Of a stretch of 64,000 bases of DNA, positions 1 through 10,241 are shown piece by piece. This stretch comes from Zoroaster sp. YZ-2022 (Eukaryota > Echinodermata > Asteroidea > Forcipulatida > Zoroasteridae), in contig CM055816.1 in assembly GCA_029582265.1 (NCBI GenBank), positions 21,757,843-21,821,842 of the forward strand, given 5' to 3'. Below the pieces are notes generated by a model that was given only the letters and a program-made list of their open reading frames with translations, searched no databases and had not been told where the DNA came from. Position 1 is the stretch's first letter. The number at the start of each line of letters is the position of its first letter. Made by a program: the position numbers and the translations under genes.

Positions 1-1480
1 ACTTGATACATTCTGGTAAAAGTACATACTAAACAATAGAACATATAAAATAATGTATATATTTATGTTGTATCGTAACAGGGTTCTTTTGTTCATTAAA
101 AACAAGATTATTAGTGGTAATATTATATATAATTAAATTGATTACTTTCACTGTTTCTTACTTTGTTACTAGATTTAAAAAAAAATGTATCATAACCACA
201 GCTCATCTAAGTATTTTTATATAAAAATGTCTTGAATTAAAAAGCTTGAAATGTAAGTAACTAAAGTGATGGTACCCTTCTACAGTGTACGATTTACAAT
301 TCACACCTCAACTGGCTGCAGTGAGTAATAAATGAATTGGAAAGGGTAAATAGAACAACGCAGAGTGGTAGTCATGCTTGGCTAAAATGACCAAATTGAT
401 AAATATTAACTTTGCTGCCAGTAACTCTACAATATTAATATTTAACGAGTCAATATGGGAGATGGAGGGAAATATTGATTAAAAACCAACCTTGACTGCC
501 AAATAAAGACTGTCGTAGCTGCTGTGAAATATCAAGGTTGTTTAGTATTACAATTCAACAAGTGAGATATGCTAATGTATTATGCTAATGTAATAATGAG
601 TATTTTACGTGATCAAAACACTCACATGTGTTTAAAACAAACGCAAAAAGGGTACTGCTTTAGCTAGTAGAACAAACCTGAAACCTATATTCTGTCATTA
701 TACAACTTTACACATGTTAAAATAAAACATCATCTGTTTAAGCTTCAAAGCAGCTCAGGTATAGAATAAAATAAGGATAGTTCGGTTTAGGGGCCTCAAG
801 TGTCTGTACTATGCCAGTTATTTTGGGACAAGATAGTACTGGTCTAAAGTCACAAATAAAGTATCGGTCAAGTGTCAAATATTAAGCACTTCAAGTGCAT
901 TAAATGCTCTTATTATGCACCTCATTTTTGTCGTGACAAAATAGTGATGAATTTTAAACGGAAAAAGTGCAAATAATGTTTACAGTGTATAAGAAAGAGC
1001 TAAACATAACACTGTGGCCAGTACTTGAACAACACTTAGAATATAGAATACACAAAATAAAATATATATTATTTTGTATCGTAACATGGGGCGTGATCAC
1101 TGGCTACAAAAAGGGTACTGCTTTAGGAAAATGTTTTAAAAAGCTTGAAATGTAAATAACTAAAGCATTGGTACCCTTATACAGTGTACGATTTACAGAG
1201 TATAGTTGAGTATTCTTCTACATTGCAATAAATTGATTTGGGATTTGCATTTGTGTTGATTAGATCATACCATAACTGGCTACAATGACCAACGAATGAT
1301 GCGGAAAGTGGAAATGGAACTACGTGTAGTGTGTTAGTTACGCTTGGCTAAAATATTGACTTTGCTGTCAGTAACTCTACGTGACAAAAGACTGTCGTAG
1401 CTACTGTAAAATATCAAGGTTCTTCTATGAGGCCAAACACTGTATCTCTAGCATACATATGCAGTATTGACCAAAACACT
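1..1480. repeat. Dispersed AT-rich repeat family A (two partial copies)
   Basis: No gene seen. About 155-712 is one copy of a dispersed repeat with landmarks 'gtacgatttaca', 'tttgctgccagtaactctac' and 'attcaacaagtgagat'; about 1121-1440 is a second, diverged copy. Further copies lie near 27955-28525, 30262-30508 plus 33488-33690, and inverted at 39978-40545. The leading part ('gtatcgtaaca' block) recurs near 960-1090, 2160-2290 and 28990-29200. The family is unidentified; I see no coding capacity. Confidence 0.75.
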
Positions 1481-1848
1481 TAGATGGGCGTCGACCGCTA
1501 CTTACAGTGTGTGTGTGGGGGGGGGGGGGCGTTGATTTTGTTTCTTGCAGTAAATAAAACTGCATGCCCACAGTTGGCCTCAAATCAAAACCGATTATAC
1601 CAATGGACGGGGAAATGGGTAGTCAATTCTTGCTCCATTGTCCTAACAAGTCTGTCCAAGATTATAGATTCGTCGCTGTGGGAGCACGTAGCTAGCTGCG
1701 GCGCAGAGGTCTGCCTTACAGCATTCAGAGTCGCGAAAATTGTTCAATTATGGACGCTCTGTGGTGCGTTCTGATCGCTTTATTAGAGTTTCGGCCTGGT
1801 CACCGACATCCTATTGTTTTCGTACGTTTATGTTAGGTGTTTGCGTTA
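1481..1848. other. Unassigned segment with G-run
   Basis: Contains a T/G-rich stretch ending in a run of about 12 G (near 1511-1529) and a less AT-rich block to about 1800. An open frame crosses it, but codon use and composition give no sign of a real protein and I recognise no domain. Confidence 0.5.
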
Positions 1849-2062
1849 ACATGTTCAAAAGTATTTTGACTTAATCCACTTTTCCTAATTTGTATGAATT
1901 TAATTTTGGTAAATAAAGTCGAATTTAGAAAAATTGCAATAAAATGATAATTTCTTTCATAAAAATTATGAAATTTAATTTTTTTTCATAAAAATTATAA
2001 TTTATTTCATAAAAATCAGGAAAAGTGGACTTATGATTAAGTCAAAATACTTTTGAACATGT
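1849..2062. mobile_element. Foldback/MITE element, 214 bp
   Basis: The left end 'acatgttcaaaagtatttt' is repeated in reverse complement at the right end, and the match extends inward about 40 bp (with a small insertion). The interior is A/T-rich with 'cataaaaatta' repeats. There is no coding capacity. The target duplication is not clear; both ends abut TA-rich sequence. The superfamily is not assigned. Confidence 0.75.
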
Positions 2063-2780
2063 AATAAACAGATAGAAGGAAAGAAAGAAATATTAAACAG
2101 AATATAAACAAATACTGAAATACAATTAATTAGACAAATAGCTAATTCAGTTACAACAGCTCAACATATAAATGGAGTCAGTGCATGACAGACTTTTGGT
2201 AAAAGTACACAATAAAATATAGAATATACAAAATAAAGAATTTCTTTTGAATCGTAACAGAGTTCATTATTTTCTTTTATTAAAAACAACATTATTAATG
2301 ATAATATTCTGTGTAATTAAAATGGTTACTTTCACTGTAATTTTTATTTACTGAAAAAAAACATGTGTTTTTAAATCATCATCAATAACATTTTAACAAT
2401 TGTTTATTTCACTTTTCATGTGCTGTTTCTTGTTTGTTCAGAAAAAGTATTCCCAGAAATTATAACTTAATATCAATAATTCATTAGCAAGTGTCAATTT
2501 ATCTGTGGTTAATAATGTCCTTTATGGGTCGATTTTGTTTGATGTGGAAATTAAAATGAATCAACTGGAAAACATAATATTATATATTTAAAGGGAATGT
2601 ACACCTTTGGTAATTTACCAAAATTCAAAATAATAATCTAAAAACTTAATTGTCCATCTGACTTTTTGGAGAAAAGTTGAAATGGATCTCAGCTGTGATC
2701 CCATTTCCCCAAATAAGAATGAATAGAAAAAAATCTGAATATACTCTTCACTATTTCCGCAACACAAAAGCAGCAGCGCA
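2063..2780. other. AT-rich intergenic sequence, no gene seen
   Basis: Includes a short copy of the 'gtaaaagtacacaataaaat' dispersed block near 2195-2280. Nothing else is recognisable. Confidence 0.5.
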
Positions 2781-3418
2781 TACATGTTGGTTTCTGTACG
2801 TATACATGTTGGTTTCTGTACGTATACATGTTGGTTTCTGTACGCATACATGTTGGTTTCTGTACGTATACATGTTGGTTTCTGTACGTATACATGTTGG
2901 TTTCTGTACGTATACATGTTGGTTTCTGTACGTATACATGTTGGTTTCTGCACGCATACATGTTGGTTTATGTACGCATACATGTTGGTTTCTGTACGTA
3001 TACATGTTGGTTTCTGTACGTATACATGTTGGTTTCTGCACGCATACATGTTGGTTTCTGCACGCATACATGTTGGTTTCTGTACGTATACATGTTGGTT
3101 TCTGCACGCATACATGTTGGTTTCTGCACGCATACATGTTGGTTTCTGTACGTATACATGTTGGTTTCTGCACGCATACATGTTGGTTTCTGCACGCATA
3201 CATGTTGGTTTCTGTACGTATACATGTTGGTTTCTGCACGCATACATGTTGGTTTCTGTACGTATACATGTTGGTTTCTGCACGCATACATGTTGGTTTC
3301 TGCACGCATACATGTTGGTTTCTGTACGTATACATGTTGGTTTCTGCACGCATACATGTTGGTTTCTGCACGCATACATGTTGGTTTCTGCACGTATACA
3401 TGTTGGTTTCTGTACGTA
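2781..3418. repeat. 22-bp minisatellite, about 29 copies
   Basis: Unit 'tacatgttggtttctgtacg' plus two bases. Two unit types alternate: one with TGTACGTA and one with TGCACGCA. In the right half they fall in a C-C-T order, a 66-bp higher-order repeat. Because 22 bp is not a multiple of three, three units (66 bp) restore frame, which leaves long open frames on both strands; these are artefacts. Confidence 0.97.
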
Positions 3419-3459
3419 TCTCTGCATTTACGGACATTTTACCAGACGTTAATACCAGC

Positions 3460-3700
3460 TTTAAAGGTACAAGATCATAAGAAGAGCAGACTTTCGTTGG
3501 GCATGGAATTTCATTATTATACATCCACTGGCTCATCAGCAGCCACGGTTATGATCTTATAGCGCCCTGTTATCTCAAGGCCAGCGCACGCTTTTGGGGG
3601 TAATATTTTCAGTCACTGAGGTCATCTAAAAGTAGAAAACTGATTCAATGCCCTGTCAAAAGTCTGCTCTGATCGTGACGATAATTGTTCATTTTAAATG
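3460..3700. mobile_element. Diverged MITE related to those at 6964 and 24236
   Basis: Shares 'gggcatggaatt', 'ttttcagtcactga', and the right-end string 'gtctgctctgatcgtgacga' with the elements at 6964-7176 and 24236-24440. The ends are degraded, so the boundaries are approximate. Confidence 0.5.
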
Positions 3701-4130
3701 AATTACACATTATGCCAAAAAGTCGGAGTTCTGGTCTCCGCGTATACGATGTATCACGCAAATAAATAAAAAAGCGCGTCACCGCAGCGATTTTGAAGCT
3801 AGCCTATGTCCAGAAACCGGACACTTTTTTGGCCTTAATAATATTGGTTTTCTTGACCGTTCTCAACGGGCCTTACAATTTTATGCATTATCAATAACAA
3901 TGTGATCCAACTATTGTCTCGTCTTTCAAGTCGTTCAATGTTCACGTTGTTCTACACATTATACTGGAGCAATTTGGAATAACACGAGTATAGTTAACAA
4001 TATTGCACTTAATTTTTGTACTTTGCATGAACCTGTTTATTCTAATTAAACATTTATTAAATATTTAAAAAATTACCTTGGACAATTCTAAGGAATTTCA
4101 GTAATGCATTAAACAATTAAAACAATTACA
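3701..4130. other. Intergenic sequence, nothing recognised
   Basis: No gene, RNA or clear repeat seen. Confidence 0.4.
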
Positions 4131-4133
4131 ATT

Positions 4134-4612
4134 TCAACCGTTAAAAGCTACGTTAACAAGGTGTGTCTTTAACTGACTCTTAAATTTAATTACAGTACTA
4201 GCATTTCTAACTAAAACAGGCAAACTATTCCAAAGAGCCAGAGCAGCATATTGAAAAAGCACAATCACCCAATCGTACTCGACTCCGTTCATGTAGATAA
4301 CTAAGGAGAATGCTATTTTCTGAACTATGGCTATACGCAAGTTATAATGTTGTTGTGGACGAATGGTAATAAGCTGAATACAATATTCTGGACTTAAACC
4401 TTGCAAGATTTTGTATGTTAATAACAGTATTTTAAACTGAATGCAGTATCTGACAGGAAGCCAATGAAGACTAAATAATACTGGGGTAATGTGAGAGTAT
4501 TTCTTCACACCGCATACAAGCATACGCTGAAGTTGACTAATACGAGTGTCAGGGATACCATATAATAAACTGTTACAATAATCCAGCCTAGAAGTAATAA
4601 ATTGCGTGTATC
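4134..4612 (-). pseudogene. LINE (L2/CR1-type) reverse transcriptase C-terminal fragment
   Basis: Reading the - strand from about 4612, one frame gives SRLDYCNSLLYG, then HITPVLFSLHWLPV, FKILLLTYKILQGLSPEY, LWNSLPVLVRNAS and FKSQLKTHL. These are the ordered landmarks of the C-terminal region of L2/CR1-clade LINE polyproteins. The usual segment between the 'YGIPDTRISQLQR' and 'HITPVL' blocks is shortened, and no reverse transcriptase catalytic core is present, so this is a 5'-truncated dead copy. The frame ends at a stop at 4134. No flanking target duplication was identified. Confidence 0.9.
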
Positions 4613-5130
4613 AACGTATACAATGGATCAATAAACAATTATTTAAACACAATAACACTACTTATTAAAAAAAAAGATTTTGTGTGCAAATTCATTTGCT
4701 TTAAGTCTGTGAAAGACATTGTGGTGTTCTGCAGATTTATACATTTTCCTCTTATTAATTTGTCAAAGTATCTTATGTCTTGAGGTTTTTGTTGAAATGC
4801 CGTAAATATAAAATAGTTTACATTATTGAGTGATGATACATTGGACTGGTTGCAAATAAAACCATCGCACGACAACAATCCATGTGCACTAAAAACTTGT
4901 ACATCCTGACCGAAAAATACATCAAATTATATAATTTAGTGATAAAGTGAATTTAAACCTAAGAATTTAATGATTCAAGTAGACTCGAGCATGACAGTGA
5001 TTCGACCTGACTCAATCAAACTTTGAGACTCGATTCGACCTGAGCATGCCAATGACTCAACTAGAGTTATTGCCTTCTATATGACTGGATCGACTCGAGT
5101 ACCATTATTTCGGGCCTCTGATACAGGTGA
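4613..5130. other. Intergenic; 'gactcga'-rich stretch at 4975-5100
   Basis: About 4975-5100 carries repeated 'gactcga'/'attcgacctga' words in both orientations, perhaps the remains of a MITE. No coding sequence recognised. Confidence 0.4.
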
Positions 5131-5140
5131 TCCGCAAACG

Positions 5141-5374
5141 GCATTCTGGGAAATGGTGGTGTTTAAACCTGCCCGTAAAACGGCACCGGTCAAGCGTTCA
5201 CCTCGTCAATGAATGGATGAAAACGAAGAACAAAATTCAGCATTAACCATTGCAGCGTGAACAAATAGTCAGCCAATGATTTGACGTCATTCTATCACTG
5301 AACCATTTTGTAACATAACAAAGCAACGATTGTGCAGAACTAGCCGCCATGCTGCCATGGAAACGTGACGTCAC
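5141..5374 (-). promoter_or_regulatory. Promoter-like cluster (ZNF143/Staf-, CCAAT-, CRE- and YY1-like sites)
   Basis: The - strand of 5141-5160 reads accaccatttcccagaatgc, close to the ZNF143/Staf consensus. Downstream in - orientation are a CCAAT word (+ strand 5273-5277), a TGACGTCA at 5282-5289, a YY1-like ATGGCGGC (- strand of 5345-5352) and the palindrome GTGACGTCAC at 5365-5374. The motifs are read by eye. No downstream gene was recognised on either strand, so this could be a promoter of an unseen short or non-coding transcript, a promoter relic, or chance. Confidence 0.35.
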
Positions 5375-5840
5375 ACTTTGGCACTCTCTTTCGAGATGTT
5401 CAGAGAAAATTACATTGATGGAAATATGGTTGACCAATTGATTTGAGAAGTTACATTATAAACATCTATGTTATTTTATGGATGACGTGACACAGATATT
5501 AAGGCCCCCATGACCCATAGTTTAACGATTTAATAAAGAAAATATAACGTTTTTACAATAAAGCAGATGATAAACCATATTGCTATTTTTTACAAGGCAG
5601 CTTGAATTTGCTCGAGGAATATTTGCAATTAAATTTTTTGTTTGTTTGTATATTGTCAAGTAAAAACATAACAATAATTGTTTTGTTTTAAATTTGGGTC
5701 AGACCGGACGAGGACGCTAACCATTTTTATTTTTTAAATGTAAATCATTCTGTCAGTTTATTTCGTCTGAAATTCTGTCTTTCTTTGAGAAAACGTGAAA
5801 AATATGCGGGATAATTTTCCACATAACGTCGCATTTTTCT
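5375..5840. other. Intergenic, nothing recognised
   Basis: No gene, RNA or clear repeat seen. Confidence 0.4.
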
Positions 5841-6336
5841 CATAGTGACGAATCGGCATTTTTTTGGGTGAAATCTGGGTTTTTGCATTTCTGGGATTCT
5901 TTGAGTGTCTAACTTCATCTGGGAAGGTTTTAAACCATAATTCTGCCTGTTTTTTTTTTCATAGTGACGAATCAATTTAACCGGTTGGTAAACACTGTAT
6001 AACCACGTACAGACTGATCAGCAGCGTAATCTGTAGAAAACATAAAATATTTTAGCTTGTTTTGCAATGTAAGACAAATAAAAACCATGGATCTAATGTA
6101 TTTACATCTTAAGGTATTTACATCGTTAGGCAGTGTATTCGTTTGCAGATACATATTAGTAATATTGGCCTTATAGTGTATGTACACATACAAACATGTA
6201 CAAACACATGGGTGGCGAATAAGCGCCGGCGGCACTTTTTTGTTTTTTACATAGTGACGAATAAGTATAGGCATATACGCTATGCGCGTGCTGGAGTGAC
6301 GAATAGGCAACCACATTTTTGTATAGTGACGAATAA
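5841..6336. repeat. Clustered GTGACGAAT motif
   Basis: GTGACGAAT occurs at 5845, 5964, 6254, 6296 and 6326, with the variant GTGGCGAAT at 6212. Four copies follow a T-run and a 'catag' or 'tatag' word. Another copy lies at 8141, at the end of the 90-bp array. Spacing is irregular. Short - strand frames here decode the repeated word as IRH/VTN and are unlikely to be proteins. Confidence 0.6.
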
Positions 6337-6419
6337 GTTCAAGCTATCGTTACACATAGAAAATCAACATTTTAAACAAAGTATACACAGTAAATTACCA
6401 ACCAGGTACTTATTAACAC

Positions 6420-6963
6420 TTGGATGATAAAACGAAATGTGTTTTTTGAAAAATAAAGCAAAAAACTAACAGCGAAAATTAACTTAAAGCATGATTTACT
6501 CGTAACGCACTTTTTTTCCACACACAATGATATAATTATGCTGAAACTGCCGAAGGTAGGTTTTTTTAAATATTTTTTTAAAATGTTTTTTACATATAAC
6601 TGTTCACTAGTATACAGTTTAGATCAGATTGATGAAGTTATTCTAGGCATTTTAAGCAGCCCTGAATTTTACGGATATAAATAAATTGGTTTTGAAAAAG
6701 TATTCCTTACCGCAACAATCTCCTCTGTTGACAAGGGTGATTTTCCCAGGCAGTGAGGCGACTTGAGGTCCACTTTCCACCATGCATTAATTTGTTTGAC
6801 CACACGCGGCGTGTGGTCAAAAGAAATCACACGGTCTAACGAGACCCACTGTTTTTATTTTTTACAGTAGGTCGTAAAATCGTTAATTACCTGGGTTAAT
6901 TAACTCATTTCCCAGTGAAACTGTCACAACGAGTATTAATGCATATGATTCATTAACAAAAGT
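6420..6963. other. Intergenic with a 27-nt palindrome at 6795-6821
   Basis: 6795-6821 reads tttgaccacacgc-g-gcgtgtggtcaaa, a perfect hairpin with a single-base centre. Nothing else recognised in the interval. Confidence 0.55.
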
Positions 6964-7176
6964 TTAAAGGGACAATATCGTCATGATCAACAGGGCATGG
7001 AATTGTAGTGCTAGTTTTAGGTTAACTCAGTGACTGAAAATAATTAAGGTTATATTACCATTGCTGCTGCATAAATGAGTCAATAATTTTCAGCCATGGT
7101 GTTCATCTTAAACTAGGACACCGATACCATGCCCTGTTGAAAGTCTCCTCTGATCATGACGATATTATCCCTTTAA
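6964..7176. mobile_element. MITE, 213 bp, TIR 'gggacaatatcgtcatgatca'
   Basis: The left end 'aaagggacaatatcgtcatg' is matched in inverse by the right end 'catgacgatattatcccttt'. Both ends abut TTAA-like sequence. A diverged copy is at 24236-24440 and a fragment at 3460-3700. No coding capacity. The sequence beyond the right end (to about 7320) also matches 24442-24560, so the element sits inside, or is part of, a larger repeat. Confidence 0.8.
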
Positions 7177-7207
7177 CCTTTGAAAGATTAAGTAGTTTGT
7201 GCCAACC

Positions 7208-7208
<1 letters not shown>

Positions 7209-7264
<56 letters not shown>
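7209..7264. repeat. (AT)n microsatellite
   Basis: Uninterrupted alternating AT of about 56 bp. Confidence 0.97.
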
Positions 7265-7269
<5 letters not shown>

Positions 7270-7680
7270 TTTCCTGGCGAATTTCAAACCTTTTTCATTC
7301 AATTTAATACCTGACTTATTCAATTCTAAGGCCTGGGTATGAATATGACAGATTCCTTTCTTAACTGTCTCATTTGCATTGCTCGTCAACAGATAGCAGG
7401 CTAAAGAAAGCAATCCCCCCAAAAAAGAGGGAGAGGGAAAGAAAGTAAAACAAAAGGGAAAATAAATGAACGAATAATGCGGAAATATTGCAACGGGGAA
7501 TAAATCTGTTATGCAAGATGACCCCGTAGGGATACTCAGATTCTTGTTGGGTACTATCAAATTTTTGACATTGGCATTAAATATTAAGAAATTGGATAGC
7601 GACACAAAAGAAGAGATGAAGTTTCGAAAAAAGCCTAAGTGACTTTCATAACTCACAACAACAAAAATCATTATTTGTTT
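7265..7680. other. Intergenic, nothing recognised
   Basis: The left part (to about 7320) matches 24500-24560. An open frame on the - strand runs through the AT microsatellite and lacks any recognisable domain. Confidence 0.4.
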
Positions 7681-8140
7681 AGCACCAATAGGCAACCCTC
7701 TAACCATTCATAATAAAATAGATATAGTGGAGTACCAACATGGCCCTGCGGGGGATGCATTTATTTGTTTAGCACCAATAGGCAACCCTCTAACCATTCA
7801 TAATAAAATAGATATAGTGGAGTACCAACATGGCCCTGCGGGGGATGCATTTATTTGTTTAGCACCAATAGGCAACCCTCTAACCATTCATAATAAAATA
7901 GATATAGTGGAGTACCAACATGGCCCTGCGGGGATGTATTTATTTGTTTAGCACCAATAGGCAACCCTCTAACCATTCATAATAAAATAGATATAGTGGA
8001 GTACCAACATGGCCCTGCGGGGATGTATTTATTTGTTAGGCACCAATAGGTAACCCTCTATCCAGTTAGGCCTATAATAATAGAGATATAGTGAAGTACC
8101 AACATGGCCCTGCGGTGGATGCATTTATTTGTTAGGCACT
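7681..8140. repeat. 90-bp tandem array, about five copies
   Basis: Units begin 'agcaccaataggcaaccctc' at 7681, 7771 and 7861, with slightly shorter or diverged units from about 7950 and 8039. The first three are nearly identical. Diverged units recur at about 13190-13340, on the other side of the Polinton-like element. Confidence 0.95.
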
Positions 8141-8578
8141 GTGACGAATCTTACCCTTTGATTTTGATAAATATTACCGCCCTCTATTTCACTCCTTTCA
8201 CTATTAAATATTTTGCTTACGATGCAATTTCTAGTCCTCTAATTCCCAGGCATTGTTTCCCAGCGATTGTTCCCCCGGACCCTCGATTATCCACTATGAA
8301 TAATATGCAATCCCTATATGCATAACCAACGCCAACACAATGCATAATGCTACACCAGCGAGAGCCTTGTGTGCGTGCCACGCCATCTCGCCACGTTGCT
8401 TGAAGCCGTCCTTTGGACATTTTTCGCCTACTTTCCTCAGAGTCCACCACTACACGCAGAACATGAAATACGATTCGTGGGTGTATTACGGCCAAACAGT
8501 CACCGCGACTGACCCGCTCAGTCATAGGCCTGCTCCGTGTGTCTTGCTCCCATTCACTGACTGTGTCCGATCCCTTTG
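8141..8578. other. Unassigned sequence left of the Polinton-like element
   Basis: Less AT-rich than its surroundings; open frames exist on both strands but no domain is recognisable. Confidence 0.4.
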
Positions 8579-8584
8579 TAGTTG

Positions 8585-8908
8585 AGTAGTAATGTAAATG
8601 GGGCTCCTAGTGCATTTAGCGATTTTTACCTAAAAAGGGGCGTAACTTGTTGAAAATCACTAAAAAGGGGAGGGGGTGATGACGTCATTGATGACGTCAT
8701 GGATGAGATGGGTAGGTGAGTGTGATGACGTCATTGATGACGTCATCAATGAGATGAGTAGGTGAGTGTGATGTTAGGTGAGAAACAAATAAACTAAAAA
8801 GATAACGAAAATGTTACTTAAAAAATGAGATAACGAAAATGTTACTTAACAAAATGAAATAATAAAATAATATTATCTAGTATTATAATAAGAGAGAGTA
8901 TGGAAGAA
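8585..8908 (+). repeat. Left terminal inverted repeat of the Polinton-like element
   Basis: Holds two ~50-bp direct repeats, each with two ATGACGTCAT palindromes (8676-8755), two copies of 'gataacgaaaatgttactta' (about 8803 and 8831), and an AT-rich block ending at an ATG (8900). The same order recurs, inverted, in the right repeat. Confidence 0.92.
8851..8899 (+). promoter_or_regulatory. Promoter-like AT block, copy 1 (upstream of ATG 8900)
   Basis: Block 'aaatgaaataataaaataat' followed by 'attatctagtattataata' then 'agagagagt' and ATG. Nearly the same block precedes the ATGs at 12132 and 12666 on the - strand. Placement before three start codons suggests a shared core promoter or leader; transcription is inferred. 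Confidence 0.65.
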
Positions 8909-9716
8909 GGAAGAAAAAATATTTATCGAGGTGGCCATTGAGAAAATTGAAAAGGTTTGCGCGAGAACACAGACCATTAATTCTTGTGCAAAACCAAAAG
9001 GGTAAAGTAGATAAACGTTCTTATTACAACGCTGTAAAAAAATATATACAAATTTTTTATAAAGGGTAAGCCATTAACGAGTTTAACTAGGAGTGAACTT
9101 GAGGCTGTTATAGAAGCAGAAAATATTCCTGTAGGAGTAGGAGGAGGCAGTGGACGAGGAGGAAGATATTTGCGAAAAGATTACTATAAGATTGTAAAAG
9201 ATTGGCGCCATGGTGTTTTAAAATTTGATGAACGAGCGATCGATGGTGGAAGATATTTGCGAACGCGAATAATGACCGTACCGTTTGGTCATAAAAGAGA
9301 AAAAGACATAACAGAATTTTATAAGGGTGCTAAAGCGCCGATAATCGAAAAGTTGACTTTAGATTTAGAAGAATTTGGAGCGTACAAGTTTTTTGTATAC
9401 GTATGGGTAAAATATTATAGAGAAAATGATGGGATTGAATTTTTGAGGCTCCATCATCATTTTTCTAACCAAGTAGTTTTATTCAATATGAATAATATTG
9501 AGGTTGAATTAGCTACTTGTTTTGCTAGAATTGAAGAAGTTATAGAAAGAACGACCACTGGTGGTCCTGGATGGATTGTAGATCGTATTGAAAAATTAGA
9601 GCTTACAATTTCAAAATATAGACCTTTGAGAGGGGGTTCTTATATCTAGCTACCTTATAAAATAAGAAATAAAAAAGCTTGCATCAACGTAAAAAACAAA
9701 GACGATATTTGTTTGC
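8900..9716 (+). pseudogene. Broken polymerase-associated (PolB N-terminal-like) frame of the Polinton-like element
   Basis: Starts at ATG 8900 just inside the left repeat. It is disrupted by a stop near 8939 with a frame change, another frame change near 9062-9070, and an in-frame TAG at 9647-9649. The long open part, 9170-9646, has no ATG at its 5' end and is simply the continuation of the upstream frame. Residues read GPGWIVDRIEKLEL, then LRGGSYI just before the TAG, then KACINVKNKDD just after it. From memory this block order marks the region ahead of the exonuclease/polymerase domains in PolB-encoding Polinton-like elements. No polymerase catalytic motifs follow: the frame switches at a 16-bp direct repeat (9168-9183 and 9710-9725). 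Its C-terminal half resembles the protein at 12181-12666. Confidence 0.6.
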
Positions 9717-10149
9717 GAAAAGATTACAAGAGCGAACAAGTCGCAGCTAGCGTAGCCGCTAAGGCTAACAATCCTTACATCTTTGAAAAAACTGGTCATA
9801 TCGATAGCGATGAAATTCAACAAGATAGAACGTTGTACAAGTTGGGCGATATATTTTACATCCAATGGTACGGCTCATCAAATGTCGGTATAAATGTCAG
9901 TTTTTCCATCTTAAACCGATAACAAACTGTACAACTTTTATTAAAATAATTTACAATGATGAAACTTTTTATTCTAATGTTATGAAACGCGAAATAAACC
10001 CGCTTCGTATACCAGATTTTTTTGAGTTTGATGCAAGAACGCAACATTATTTTAATGAAGATCAAGCAAAGTATATAGAATGCGGTATTTGCTTCAAAAT
10101 AGAAAACGACGACTACAACAGAACAGTTTTTGTACGAGTGACATTTTAG
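9717..10149 (+). pseudogene. Unidentified frame fragments in the Polinton-like element
   Basis: One open frame runs to 9922 (contains NPYIFEKTGHIDSDE and LGDIFYIQWYG); a second, shifted frame continues to a stop at 10149 (FFEFDARTQHYFNED, ECGICFKIENDDY). The two are probably one former gene with a frameshift near 9890-9920. No family recognised. It joins the preceding polymerase-like frame at the 16-bp repeat, so it may be a different gene fused by deletion. Confidence 0.45.
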
Positions 10150-10241
10150 GCTCTCTAGAAACTGGAATCTGTTACGATATAAAAGTTAATAGTTTCCTAT
10201 TAGATTAAAAAAAAAATGTTGTTTTAAATCTTTTATTATTA

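Noticed and set aside
1484..1774. 96-codon protein gene
   Set aside because: It crosses a G12 run, lacks domain similarity that I can recognise, and has no promoter or splice context.
2615..3562. Long overlapping open frames on both strands encoding 22-residue peptide repeats
   Set aside because: They are forced by the 22-bp minisatellite (three units restore frame). No start context, domain or codon signal supports a protein.
5745..6427. Short frames rich in IRH/VTN words around the GTGACGAAT cluster
   Set aside because: They decode the repeated 9-mer and occur in several phases with no consistent protein.
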